Shown: positions 1 through 8,073 of the stretch, piece after piece
How positions within the stretch are numbered: the first letter of the stretch is position 1
Layout: each line of letters begins with the position of its first letter
Source of the DNA: Nitrospirota bacterium
GTDB lineage: Bacteria > Nitrospirota > Thermodesulfovibrionia > UBA6902
Reading direction: 5' to 3'
DNA: 38,355 nt
NCBI GenBank assembly: GCA_016222915.1
Contig: JACRQA010000014.1
Coordinates: forward strand, 1 to 38,355
Made by a program: the position numbers and the translations under genes
The notes under the pieces: generated by a model
Databases searched by the model: none
Told to the model about the DNA's origin: nothing
The model's input: the letters and a program-made list of their open reading frames with translations, nothing else

Positions 1-141
1 GAGATGCTTCCACAAAAAATTAAACCCGCTTCCATGCTCCCTCATGGACATGAGGGCCGTTGAACTGTAAACCATCACGGTCCCGATACCTACGAGTAAT
101 AGGACGGAGATTAATATGCTGCGGGTGTATTTAGTATTCAT
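1..141 (-). CDS. ftsW: Cell division protein FtsW, N-terminal fragment (cut by window edge)
   Basis: Only the first 47 codons are in the window. They encode a short basic start (MNTKYTRS) followed by a hydrophobic stretch and the segment VMVYSSTALMSM. FtsW/RodA/SpoVE-family glycan polymerases begin this way, with a first membrane helix ending in an SSxA-like motif. The start ATG (139-141) overlaps the murD stop as ATGA, so the two genes are translationally coupled. Position directly after murD is the standard dcw order. FtsW polymerises lipid II at the septum together with the class B PBP encoded upstream. The catalytic region is not visible, so the family call rests on the N-terminus and gene order. 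Confidence 0.8.
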   Translation of the reverse strand, partial: MNTKYTRSILISVLLLVGIGTVMVYSSTALMSMREHGSGFNFLWKHL

Positions 142-1673
142 TTTGTCTTTCCGGTATTTTTATTTTTGAACGCTTTTACCGTTTCCTTAAACCTTCTCCC
201 TCTGTCTTCAAAGTCTTTAAACATGTCAAAGCTGGCGCAGCCGGGAGATAACATCACAATGTCTCCTGATGAGGCCTTTGACATTGACAGGGCGACCGCC
301 TCTTCGAGGCCGGTCACCCTATGGGTCTCTGTGAACGACCCCAGGGCCTCTGCTATTTTGTCCGCTGCAGCGCCTATCAATATGAGAAGCTTCACCTTGC
401 TTTTTATCAAATCAGCCAGTAACGAAAAGTCACCACCCTTGTCCAACCCGCCCATAATCAGGATTATGTTTTCAAAATCCGCAAGGGACTTGGCTACTGC
501 GCCTACATTTGTGCCTTTTGAGTCATTGATAAATCTGACGCCGTTAATATCATCAACAAATTCAACCCTGTGTTCAAGTCCCGGAAAATTTTTCAGTACG
601 TTTCTGACCGCATCGGGACTACATCCCGAAACAAGGGCCATCAGGGACGCTGCCATGGCGTTTTCAATGTTGTGCGCTCCCTTTATTTTAAAGGATGAAG
701 GATGGAGGATGAAGGATGAAGACTGATTATTGAATTCAGGTAAATTAAAATGTATCAGGCCGTCCTTTAAATAAGCGCCCTCCACCTCGAACACACGGCT
801 GAAATAGATAATTTTCGGTTTTTCGCTTTTAACTTTCAACTTGTCACTTACAACCTTCATTATCTCCGGGTCATCCGCATTAAGGACCAGATAATCTTCA
901 GGGGTCTGATTTTCAACGATCCTGGCCTTTGCATCGGCATAATCCTTCATGCTGTCATACCTGTCAAGGTGGTCAGGTGTCAAGTTAAGAATAGCGGCGA
1001 TATTCGGTCTGAATTCCTCTATTGTCTCAAGCTGAAAACTGGAAATTTCAACGACAATAAAATCGGGGGTTGAGACCTCTTCATTTATATCCATTAACCG
1101 CTGACCGCTGACTGTGTTTAATAATTCTTCTGTCAGGGCATTGCCGATATTACCTGCAAGCAGTGTCTTAAATCCTGCCTCCTTCAGCATAAGGTCAACA
1201 AGCGTAGTCGTAGTCGATTTCCCATTCGTGCCGGTAATGCCAATGAAAGGGGTTGGGGATTGGGGGTTGGGGGTTAATCTGGGAAAAGACCCGTCTTTTA
1301 CTGACCCCTGACCCCTAATCCCTGACCCCTGTACCACCTGATACGCGAGCTCGAGTTCCCCGATGACAGGTATCCCTTTTATATTTGCCTTGACCAGCAG
1401 CGGGACATAAAGAGGGACCCCGGGACTTATGACTATCATGTCCTGTGAATCGATAATCCCCCCGGCCTTGTCTTCCTCTATGAATTTCACGGCAGGCAAC
1501 AACTGTTTTTTCTGCTCCTCCAGCATGTCAGGGGATTTCTTGTCGGTAATCGACACCCTGGCCCCCAATTCAGCAAGAAGGTTGGCAGCGCCGGTGCCGC
1601 TTCTTGCGAGACCGACTACAAGGATGTTTTTACCTTTAAATTTATTTTTCTTCAGCTCTTTCACTTGTATCAT
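138..1673 (-). CDS. murD: UDP-N-acetylmuramoylalanine--D-glutamate ligase MurD, with repeat-derived insertions
   Basis: This cytoplasmic ligase adds D-glutamate to UDP-MurNAc-L-Ala in peptidoglycan precursor synthesis. The N-terminal Rossmann-like domain (ILVVGLARSGTGAANLL), the Mur ligase P-loop GITGTNGKSTTT, the VVEISSFQLE segment, NLTPDHLDRY and the C-terminal INDSKGTNVGA and LSPGCASFDMF motifs are all present. At 511 residues it is longer than the roughly 450 usual for MurD. The excess is explained by in-frame low-complexity insertions: a long one just before the P-loop (residues about 114-142), VSGQRLMDI, KLKVKSEK and NQSSSFILHPSSF. Each coincides with degenerate heptamer repeats in the DNA. 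The core motifs are intact, so the enzyme is probably functional. The stop overlaps the ftsW start by four bases, and the gene is fifth after ftsL in the operon. Confidence 0.95.
   Translation of the reverse strand: MIQVKELKKNKFKGKNILVVGLARSGTGAANLLAELGARVSITDKKSPDMLEEQKKQLLPAVKFIEEDKAGGIIDSQDMIVISPGVPLYVPLLVKANIKGIPVIGELELAYQVVQGSGIRGQGSVKDGSFPRLTPNPQSPTPFIGITGTNGKSTTTTLVDLMLKEAGFKTLLAGNIGNALTEELLNTVSGQRLMDINEEVSTPDFIVVEISSFQLETIEEFRPNIAAILNLTPDHLDRYDSMKDYADAKARIVENQTPEDYLVLNADDPEIMKVVSDKLKVKSEKPKIIYFSRVFEVEGAYLKDGLIHFNLPEFNNQSSSFILHPSSFKIKGAHNIENAMAASLMALVSGCSPDAVRNVLKNFPGLEHRVEFVDDINGVRFINDSKGTNVGAVAKSLADFENIILIMGGLDKGGDFSLLADLIKSKVKLLILIGAAADKIAEALGSFTETHRVTGLEEAVALSMSKASSGDIVMLSPGCASFDMFKDFEDRGRRFKETVKAFKNKNTGKTK
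693..720. repeat. Heptamer tandem repeat inside murD (GGATGAA type)
   Basis: Four consecutive 7-bp units read GGATGAA, GGATGGA, GGATGAA, GGATGAA on the plus strand. They encode the SSSFILHPSSF peptide of MurD on the minus strand. The reading frame is kept although the unit length is not a multiple of three. This resembles the short tandemly repeated repetitive (STRR) heptamers known from cyanobacteria. Confidence 0.85.
820..854. repeat. Heptamer tandem repeat inside murD (TTTNAAC type)
   Basis: Five degenerate 7-bp units read TTTTCGC, TTTTAAC, TTTCAAC, TTGTCAC, TTACAAC on the plus strand. On the minus strand they encode the DKLKVKSEK segment of MurD. The period of seven is clear although the units have diverged. 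Confidence 0.7.
1097..1117. repeat. Short heptamer repeat inside murD (ACCGCTG type)
   Basis: Two exact ACCGCTG units are followed by the related ACTGTGT. On the minus strand they encode the TVSGQRL peptide, which lies in a loop just before the conserved VVEISSFQLE segment of MurD. The array is short, so it would be weak alone. It is supported by the other heptamer arrays in the same gene. Confidence 0.6.
1249..1335. repeat. Paired inverted heptamer arrays inside murD, with a central hairpin
   Basis: The left array has four 7-bp units (GGGGTTG, GGGATTG, GGGGTTG, GGGGTTA; 1249-1276). The right array has five units of CTGACCC type (1301-1335). Read on the opposite strand the right array is GGGGTCA/GGGATTA-like, so the two form an imperfect long inverted repeat. 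Between them AAAAGAC and GTCTTTT (1284-1299) form a perfect inner hairpin around CC. The 87 bp equal 29 codons and add a Gly/Pro/Ser-rich loop to MurD directly before its P-loop. The structure looks like a small inserted element that kept the frame. Confidence 0.8.
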
Positions 1674-1680
1674 CTATTCG

Positions 1681-1747
1681 TTACCCGTAACCGTCCACCG
1701 TGTCCGTTTGATAATTTCACTCCTTCGACGGTCACGAATCACGGACA
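1681..1747. repeat. Paired heptamer arrays between mraY and murD
   Basis: The 80-bp gap between mraY and murD holds left units TTACCCG, TAACCGT, CCACCGT, GTCCGTT (1681-1708) and right units GACGGTC, ACGAATC, ACGGACA (1727-1747). CGTGTCCGT (1699-1707) is an exact reverse complement of ACGGACACG (1741-1749). The architecture is the same as the murD element at 1249-1335. No convincing murD ribosome binding site survives in this gap. Confidence 0.65.
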
Positions 1748-1753
1748 CGTTTT

Positions 1754-2836
1754 TTACCTCACCTTCAAAGTCGTTAAGCTCAGAAGGGCCAGGATGATTC
1801 CAACTATCCAGAACCGGACTATTACCTTCGGCTCAGGCCATCCCTTTACCTCAAAATGATGGTGAATAGGGGCCATCCTGAATACCCTCTTGCCTGTCAG
1901 CTTGAATGAAGCGACCTGTATCATTACCGAAAAAGTTTCAATTACAAAAATTCCGCCGACCACTATCAGCACTATCTCCTGTTTCGTTATTACCGCAAGC
2001 GTTCCCAGCGCCCCGCCCAGGCTGAGGGAGCCGACGTCCCCCATAAAAATCTCGGCAGGGTAGCTGTTGAACCACAAAAAGCCAAGGGACGCTCCGAACA
2101 TGGCCCCGCAGAAAACCGTGAGTTCACCGGTGCCCGGCAGGAACATGACATTCAGGTACTGTGAAAAGCCTGCGTGGCCCGATATATAAACAAGCGCCCC
2201 GTTTGCCAGGCACGCTATACCGACAAGCCCGATGGCCAGCCCGTCTATGCCGTCCGTCAGATTGACCGCATTTGAAGAGCCTACAATAACAAGAATGGAC
2301 AACGGGACGTAAAACCAGCCAAGGTCAATCAGCCACTTCTTGAAGAAGGGGATGCTTAATTTCGCGACATATATATCATTCGGGTCGTGATAAAAGAAAA
2401 ATCCTATTATGAGGGCCAGCACGATCTGGGCGCCGAATTTATACCACCCTCCCAAGCCCTTGGGGTTCTTCTTTATCGACTTGAGATAGTCGTCTATAAA
2501 TCCTATGAGACCGAATCCCAGCAATGCCCCGATCATTATCAATATATATCTGTTGCTTAAATCTCCCCATAGCAACACACTGATTGTAATGGACAGAATG
2601 ATCAGCAGCCCGCCCATTGTAGGTGTCCCTTCTTTGCCGAGGTGGGTCTTGGGCCCGTCATCCCTTACATGCTGAGTAAAACTCCACCTCCTCAGCTTTC
2701 CAATCATCCATGGTCCCAATACCAACGTAATCATTATTGCCGTGATGATCGCCAGGGCGGTCCTGAACGTAATATAACGGAATACGTTAAAAGGTGTATA
2801 AACATCATAGAGTGCGTAAAACAATTTATATAACAT
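1754..2836 (-). CDS. mraY: Phospho-N-acetylmuramoyl-pentapeptide transferase MraY
   Basis: This integral membrane enzyme transfers phospho-MurNAc-pentapeptide to undecaprenyl phosphate to make lipid I. The 360-residue length and about ten hydrophobic helices fit the family. Signature elements include DDGPKTHLGKEGTPTMGG, the aspartate pair in GFIDDYLK, NLTDGIDGLA and the histidine-rich APIHHHFEVKGWPE loop. All expected catalytic acidic residues are seen. The start overlaps the murF end by 11 bp, showing tight coupling within the dcw operon. It is followed by an 80-bp gap filled with heptamer repeats before murD. Confidence 0.97.
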   Translation of the reverse strand: MLYKLFYALYDVYTPFNVFRYITFRTALAIITAIMITLVLGPWMIGKLRRWSFTQHVRDDGPKTHLGKEGTPTMGGLLIILSITISVLLWGDLSNRYILIMIGALLGFGLIGFIDDYLKSIKKNPKGLGGWYKFGAQIVLALIIGFFFYHDPNDIYVAKLSIPFFKKWLIDLGWFYVPLSILVIVGSSNAVNLTDGIDGLAIGLVGIACLANGALVYISGHAGFSQYLNVMFLPGTGELTVFCGAMFGASLGFLWFNSYPAEIFMGDVGSLSLGGALGTLAVITKQEIVLIVVGGIFVIETFSVMIQVASFKLTGKRVFRMAPIHHHFEVKGWPEPKVIVRFWIVGIILALLSLTTLKVR

Positions 2837-4202
2837 CCGTTATCCCCTCAATAACTCTTTCCATCGACATCGACCTTGACCCTTTAACGAGCACGGTATC
2901 GCCCTGTTTCAGAATATCCATGATGTTCTCTTTTGCCGAATTCGCGTCAGGGAACGTGTAAACATCAGGGGCCGGCTTCCCGCCTTTTGGCTTCATGCTT
3001 TCTTCCGCTGCAAGCCCCATCATTTCCCCGACAGCCACAAAGACACCCACCCCGCTCTCACGGACCATGTCTCCGGCTGCCTTGTGCTCCTTTTCCGAAA
3101 ACTCATCCAGTTCACGCATATCGCCAAGGACAGCCACTGTTCTCCCACCGGCGCCGAGACGGACAAGCTCATTTACGGATTTCTCCATCGATGACGGATT
3201 TGCATTATATGAATCATTGATGACCGTAATCCCCCGCTTCCTCAGTATCTCAAACCGCATTGGGATGCCCTTATAATCTTCAAGGGCGGTCTTTATCTCC
3301 TCAATCCCCACCCCCAGAGACACGGACACGGCTGAGGCGGCAAGGGCGTTGTATACATTAAACAGACCGGGGACATTCAGGCTGACCCATACGCTCTCAG
3401 CTTCTTTCGCTTCGAGTGTGAAAGCGCTGCCCATTTGCGAGACCTTCACATTTTTGGCCATAACGTCGGAGGCGTTATTTATGCCGAAGGTGATGGTTTC
3501 CCCTCCGAAATCCTTTAATCCCTCGATTCCCTCTATAAGAAATTCATCGTCGTTATTGACGACAGCCGTACTTACCCTTTCAAGGACCTCAAGCTTTGCC
3601 GAACGGACTGCTTCACGGCTGCCGAGCCTTCCTACATGTGCCAGGCCTATATTCGTTATCACCCCGTGGGTGGGTCCGGCTATCTCACATAGCCTTCTTA
3701 TTTCACCGGCCGCGTTCATGCCCATTTCCAGAACAACCGCTTCATCTGAAGGGTTGAGCCGAGTAAGGCTTAACGGCAGCCCGATATGATTGTTCAGGTT
3801 CCCCTCATTTTTAAGTGTCCTGAATTTTTCTGAAAGTGTCCCGTATATCATCTCTTTGGTTGTGGTTTTGCCGTTACTGCCGGTCACCGCCACCACCGGT
3901 ATATCAAGCTTCATCCTGAGAAAATGGGCCAGGGCCTGTAAAGACCTGAGAGTATCATTCACATAAATGATGACCTTCCCATCAGGCAATGACACCGGCT
4001 TCCTGTCGACCACTGCGCCGCTGCCCTTTTGAAGGGCCTTTTCAAGAAAGTCGTGCCCGTCGAACCTTTCTCCCCTGATCGCAAAAAACAATTCCCCTTC
4101 GGATATTTTCCTGGAATCGATTGAGGCCCCCTGAAATGTTTTTACATTTCCCGAGAGAAGCTCTCCTCCGGTTGCTTCGATGATGTCTTCTATAGTCAGC
4201 AT
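2826..4202 (-). CDS. murF: UDP-N-acetylmuramoyl-tripeptide--D-alanyl-D-alanine ligase MurF
   Basis: This ligase adds D-Ala-D-Ala to UDP-MurNAc-tripeptide, the last cytoplasmic step of precursor synthesis. The N-terminal Mur ligase catalytic entry (DSRKISEGELFFAIRGERFDGHDF), the P-loop VTGSNGKTTTKEM, the MGMNAAGEI segment, NIGLAHVGRLGS and the C-terminal INDSYNANPSSM and VLGDMRELDEFSE motifs are all typical of MurF rather than MurE or MurC. The 458-residue length is normal. It lies 9 bp after murE and overlaps mraY by 11 bp. Confidence 0.97.
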   Translation of the reverse strand: MLTIEDIIEATGGELLSGNVKTFQGASIDSRKISEGELFFAIRGERFDGHDFLEKALQKGSGAVVDRKPVSLPDGKVIIYVNDTLRSLQALAHFLRMKLDIPVVAVTGSNGKTTTKEMIYGTLSEKFRTLKNEGNLNNHIGLPLSLTRLNPSDEAVVLEMGMNAAGEIRRLCEIAGPTHGVITNIGLAHVGRLGSREAVRSAKLEVLERVSTAVVNNDDEFLIEGIEGLKDFGGETITFGINNASDVMAKNVKVSQMGSAFTLEAKEAESVWVSLNVPGLFNVYNALAASAVSVSLGVGIEEIKTALEDYKGIPMRFEILRKRGITVINDSYNANPSSMEKSVNELVRLGAGGRTVAVLGDMRELDEFSEKEHKAAGDMVRESGVGVFVAVGEMMGLAAEESMKPKGGKPAPDVYTFPDANSAKENIMDILKQGDTVLVKGSRSMSMERVIEGITDVI

Positions 4203-4211
4203 AGTTTTATA

Positions 4212-5753
4212 TTATTTCTTTGCGTTCCGGTCTCTGTGCTTATTTAATCTGTTGCTGATCGCCTCTCGTGCGATCTCTTTGTCGCTGAAGTGATGCCTCA
4301 CTCCGTTTACCTCCTGGTAATTCTCGTGTCCCTTGCCTGCTATGAGCACCGTGTCTCCTTCTTTTGCCATCGATATCGCTTCCCTGATGGCCTCATCCCT
4401 GACAGGCTGTATGGTGTAATTGCTCTTTTTAACTCCCTTTACGATATCCTTTATAATCTCCAGGGGCCCCTCCGACCTCGGGTTGTCCGAGGTAATGACA
4501 GCCAGATCACTCAGTTCGGTTGCAACACCTCCCATAACCGGTCTCTTGGTCCTGTCCCTGTCACCGCCGCACCCGAAAACCGTGATGACCCTCTTTCCCG
4601 TGAGGGCCCTCGCCTCTTCAATAAGTTTTCTTAACGCATCCTCTGTATGCGCGTAGTCGACAATGCACAAAAAATCCTGTCCCTCGTCAATACTCTCAAA
4701 CCGCCCGTCAACAGGCTTCGCGTGTTTAATCCCCTGCTGAATCGTGTCTTCATTAAAACCCAGTGAATATGCAATCCCTATGGAAGTGAGAATGTTATAG
4801 ACATTAAAACGTCCGAGCATGGATGTGGAAATTTCAAATCCTCCATCCGGCGTCCTGACGTCAAAAGACATGCCGAATCTGCATCCCTTTACTCCGGGGC
4901 ATTGTCCCCCGGTCCCCGTCTCTCTGATATTTTCCGCCTTTATCATGGCCCCTTCATCAATGCCGCATGTTATTACATTACAATTCAATGTGTGTGCCAG
5001 CGTCCTTATCATCGGATCATCGATGTTCAGCACCGCGTCACCGTCTTTGACAAGATAATTAAAAAGCCTGCTTTTGGCCTTATAGTACTCATCCATCGTG
5101 CCGTGAAAATCCAGATGGTCCTGGGTAAAGTTTGTAAACGCGGCGGTCCGGAAAGAACACCCTTCCACCCTCTTTAGAGACAGGGCATGAGAAGAGACTT
5201 CGATTACCGCGTACTCCATCCGGTTATTCACCATTTCACTTAAATACCTCTGAAGGTCCATCGATTCCGGCGTGGTGTTAAACGCATTTGTGGTCCCGTT
5301 GCCGGTCATATAACAAATCGTTCCCAGGAGGCCGGAAGTCTTTCCTCCTGCTTCAATAATGCTTTTCGTAAGATAACTGGTTGTAGTTTTTCCGTTTGTC
5401 CCTGTAATGCCTACAAGCGACAAACTCTTTGAAGGATGACCGTAATAAGACGCAGAGATGAGGGCCAAGGCCTCCCTGGAATCGGGGACCTCGATAAATG
5501 ATATCTCGTCCTGTCCGGCAAGTTGCCTTGCTCTTTTCAATTCTACTGCATGCTCTGCAATCACTGCAGCAGCCCCCCTGCTTATTGCATCCTCTATGTA
5601 ATCATGACCGTCAACGGACAATCCCCTGACTGCCACGAAAAGAAAATCTTTCTTTACTCGTCTAGAATCATAGGCGATCCCTTTTATTTCCTTATCTTGC
5701 GGTCCTGTCCTGGATTTTATCCTCAGACCTTCTGTAAGTTTTAAATCTGTCAT
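4212..5753 (-). CDS. murE: UDP-N-acetylmuramoyl-L-alanyl-D-glutamate--2,6-diaminopimelate ligase MurE
   Basis: This ligase adds the third stem-peptide residue. The specificity motif near the C-terminus reads DNPRSEGP. The DNPR form is established as selecting meso-diaminopimelate, whereas lysine-adding enzymes differ there. Other motifs are the P-loop GITGTNGKTTTSYL, TTPESMDLQRYL, VSSHALSLKRVEG, FTNFTQDHLDFHGTM and VFGCGGDRDRTKRP. The 513-residue length is slightly long for MurE. The extra appears to be in the middle domain around GIDEGAMIKAENIRETGTGG. It is separated from ftsI by 76 bp with no clear promoter. Confidence 0.96.
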   Translation of the reverse strand: MTDLKLTEGLRIKSRTGPQDKEIKGIAYDSRRVKKDFLFVAVRGLSVDGHDYIEDAISRGAAAVIAEHAVELKRARQLAGQDEISFIEVPDSREALALISASYYGHPSKSLSLVGITGTNGKTTTSYLTKSIIEAGGKTSGLLGTICYMTGNGTTNAFNTTPESMDLQRYLSEMVNNRMEYAVIEVSSHALSLKRVEGCSFRTAAFTNFTQDHLDFHGTMDEYYKAKSRLFNYLVKDGDAVLNIDDPMIRTLAHTLNCNVITCGIDEGAMIKAENIRETGTGGQCPGVKGCRFGMSFDVRTPDGGFEISTSMLGRFNVYNILTSIGIAYSLGFNEDTIQQGIKHAKPVDGRFESIDEGQDFLCIVDYAHTEDALRKLIEEARALTGKRVITVFGCGGDRDRTKRPVMGGVATELSDLAVITSDNPRSEGPLEIIKDIVKGVKKSNYTIQPVRDEAIREAISMAKEGDTVLIAGKGHENYQEVNGVRHHFSDKEIAREAISNRLNKHRDRNAKK

Positions 5754-5829
5754 GTATCATGTTTTAGAAATCCGTTTGTAAAACAAAGTTTTAATTTCCT
5801 GAAATTGTTTTCTAACAACCAGTTTACAC

Positions 5830-7626
5830 CTAATTTGTCGCGCTGACGAGTACGACCCGGTTCTCTTCCTTTTCCATCGGCACGTCAAGATATGCGAATG
5901 TATGTTCGACAATATTTTTAAACACAGGGGCAGCGACAACTCCGCCATATGAGGCGCCCTTCGGTTCATAGATGACCACTATCAGGGCTATCCTCGGATT
6001 GTCCGCCGGAACAAAACCGACAAAGGAGCTTGCGAATCTGTTGCTGGAGTACCGACCGATCTTTGGATCGAATATCTGGGCGGTGCCGGTTTTCCCTGCA
6101 ACCAGATTCCCCCTTATACTTGCCTTCTGCGCGGTGCCCCCTTCCTCAACGACCGTCTTCAGTATGTCTCGCATTTTATCGGATGTGGCCTTGGAGATAA
6201 CACGTCTCTCTTCCGTGGGAACTACCTTTTTAATAACTTTACCGGAAGGGGAAATAATATCAGAGACTATATATGGCTTCATTAATAAGCCTCCGTTTGC
6301 TATGGCGGAATACGCCCTCACCATCTGCAGGGGCGTCATCCCGATTTCCTGTCCTATCGACATGGCGGCAAGTGAAGTCCCCGACCAGTTCTTTACATTT
6401 CTTGCAATGCCTCTCACTTCACCGGGGAAATCGATGCCGGTCTTGTCTCCAAAGCCGAACTTCTTTATATACTCATAATATTTCGCCGCGCCGAGTCTCT
6501 GCCCGATTTTGACCGCGCCGACGTTTGATGACTTTTGAATGACCTCCTGAAAGCTGAGCACGCCATGTCTGTGGACATCGTGGATTGTCTTTCCGCCCAC
6601 TGTGATGGTGCCCCTGGAGACATCAAACATATCTCTAAGGCTGACCGCCTTTTCCTCCAGCGCCGCGCTTGCAAGGATCGATTTCATTGTGGAGCCTGGT
6701 TCGTAGATATCCGTGATCGCCCTGTTTCTCTTTTCTTCTGCCCCGGCCATTGCCGGAAAGTTCGGATCGTATGTAGGCCAGTTGGAAAGCGCGAGGATTT
6801 CCCCTGTCATAGGGTCCATCATTATTGCGGTAGCGGCCTTTGCCTTCCACTGCTCCATTGCTGCTGCTACCTCTCTCTCGACAATATACTGAAGCCCCTC
6901 GTCAACCGTCAGGATAATATTATTGCCCGGCATGGCTTCTTTTATATCCCCGGTATAACTTCTCCCCCGGGCATCGACACCGACAGAGACGCTTTTGACC
7001 TCGCCTTTTAAATATTCATTGTAGACAAGCTCAAGGCCGGCAATACCATGATCATCGATATTTGAGAATCCCAGGATGTGGGAGGCAATCTGCCCTTTTG
7101 GATAGCAGCGTTTCGGCTCCTTCACAAAACCTATATCCCCATCGTCTAAACGGTCCTTCAGCTCGCCCAGCCTGCGGCTCGTGTCCAGGTCCATTCTCCT
7201 TGCGAGCCACGCAAAGGACTTCTTCTTCTTCTTTGACAATATTCCGTCGATCTCTCCGGTTGAGACCTTTATTATCGGCGCTATCTCTGATGACAGGGTG
7301 CGTGTGTCTTCTATCTGGGAGGGGACTGCAAACAGGGAATCCGTTTCGATGTTCGTGGCAAGCTCCTTCATCCTTCTGTCCCATATAACGCCCCGCTGCG
7401 GGGTCAGGACCTTTTCTTTGATGTATTGCTGTGAGGCCCTCTGGGACAACTTGTCGTGATCAAGGACCATCAGGTTGATAAGGCGCAGAAATATTGCGGC
7501 AAAGCAAAAAAGGATGATCGTAACGAGTGCTACAGCCCTCTTTTTGCTTTTCTGAAGCGGGATTTTTACAGGGTCCTCGTCCCAAAGTTTTTTCGTTTCT
7601 ATTTTGTCGGTTTTTATCCTTCGCAT
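5830..7626 (-). CDS. ftsI: Class B penicillin-binding protein, FtsI/PBP3 type septal transpeptidase
   Basis: This membrane-anchored transpeptidase cross-links septal peptidoglycan with FtsW. A basic N-terminus (to about residue 28) precedes one membrane helix (about 29-50). The PBP dimer domain follows, then the transpeptidase domain with the nucleophile motif STMK (S312, K315), SSN in QKSSNVGAVKIG, and KTGTAQ near residue 500. No PASTA repeats follow, unlike SpoVD or PBP2x. The 598-residue length is normal. The chosen ATG has no close Shine-Dalgarno; an AGGAG lies about 20 bases further upstream, so the start is the least certain part. ftsL lies 114 bp upstream in the same direction. Confidence 0.95.
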   Translation of the reverse strand: MRRIKTDKIETKKLWDEDPVKIPLQKSKKRAVALVTIILFCFAAIFLRLINLMVLDHDKLSQRASQQYIKEKVLTPQRGVIWDRRMKELATNIETDSLFAVPSQIEDTRTLSSEIAPIIKVSTGEIDGILSKKKKKSFAWLARRMDLDTSRRLGELKDRLDDGDIGFVKEPKRCYPKGQIASHILGFSNIDDHGIAGLELVYNEYLKGEVKSVSVGVDARGRSYTGDIKEAMPGNNIILTVDEGLQYIVEREVAAAMEQWKAKAATAIMMDPMTGEILALSNWPTYDPNFPAMAGAEEKRNRAITDIYEPGSTMKSILASAALEEKAVSLRDMFDVSRGTITVGGKTIHDVHRHGVLSFQEVIQKSSNVGAVKIGQRLGAAKYYEYIKKFGFGDKTGIDFPGEVRGIARNVKNWSGTSLAAMSIGQEIGMTPLQMVRAYSAIANGGLLMKPYIVSDIISPSGKVIKKVVPTEERRVISKATSDKMRDILKTVVEEGGTAQKASIRGNLVAGKTGTAQIFDPKIGRYSSNRFASSFVGFVPADNPRIALIVVIYEPKGASYGGVVAAPVFKNIVEHTFAYLDVPMEKEENRVVLVSATN

Positions 7627-7740
7627 TTTTTCATTAAGTAATCTGATATGGGCTCCTTTTAGCTATTCCTCATCCCACAATATTATAATTCTCATAAATC
7701 AAAACTCTCTGCCGCCGTTGATAAATACAACTGCCTGACC

Positions 7741-8073
7741 TTACTTCAGTGAAGCCGTGCGGGGGCCTGCCGCTGAGGTCCGGGAGACAAAGAATATATT
7801 GTCCCTTTCCGGGTTGCTCATGCCGAGCCGGCTTATCGCAACGTTTTCCACATTGCCCATCGAATAGAAATTGGCCCTTTGCACTACAGCCATTTCTCTT
7901 TCGCTCACCAGGTCGCCCCTAAGCCTGTCAAGCTTCCCAATCTCGTATTCCAGATTGACGACAGCGGCCTTCAGCCATACAATTGCAAGCAGGCTGATAC
8001 CTATATAAATGAAGAAGCCGGCCTTAACAAATGTTCCGCCTTTGGTATTATTTCTTGCTCTTCTTGCAATCAT
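7741..8073 (-). CDS. ftsL: FtsL-like division protein (bitopic, divisome subcomplex)
   Basis: A 110-residue protein with a basic cytoplasmic start (MIARRARNNTKGG), one membrane helix (about residues 15-35) and then a short coiled-coil-like stretch (EYEIGKLDRLRGDLVSERE). That layout and the position between rsmH and ftsI are diagnostic for FtsL, whose sequence is otherwise poorly conserved. FtsL partners with FtsB and FtsQ to activate FtsWI. Its start overlaps the rsmH stop as ATGA. The C-terminal tail (FFVSRTSAAGPRTASLK) is not recognised. The call depends strongly on context. Confidence 0.85.
   Translation of the reverse strand: MIARRARNNTKGGTFVKAGFFIYIGISLLAIVWLKAAVVNLEYEIGKLDRLRGDLVSEREMAVVQRANFYSMGNVENVAISRLGMSNPERDNIFFVSRTSAAGPRTASLK

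Noticed and set aside
166-726. Plus-strand open frames antisense to murD, mraY, murF, murE and ftsI
   Set aside because: They mirror well-supported minus-strand genes, contain no recognisable motifs and lack ribosome binding sites.
820-1335. Heptamer arrays as a CRISPR or attachment site
   Set aside because: Units are 7 bp without spacers, inside a coding gene, and no integrase target or cas gene is near. The xerD gene is far away and of housekeeping type.
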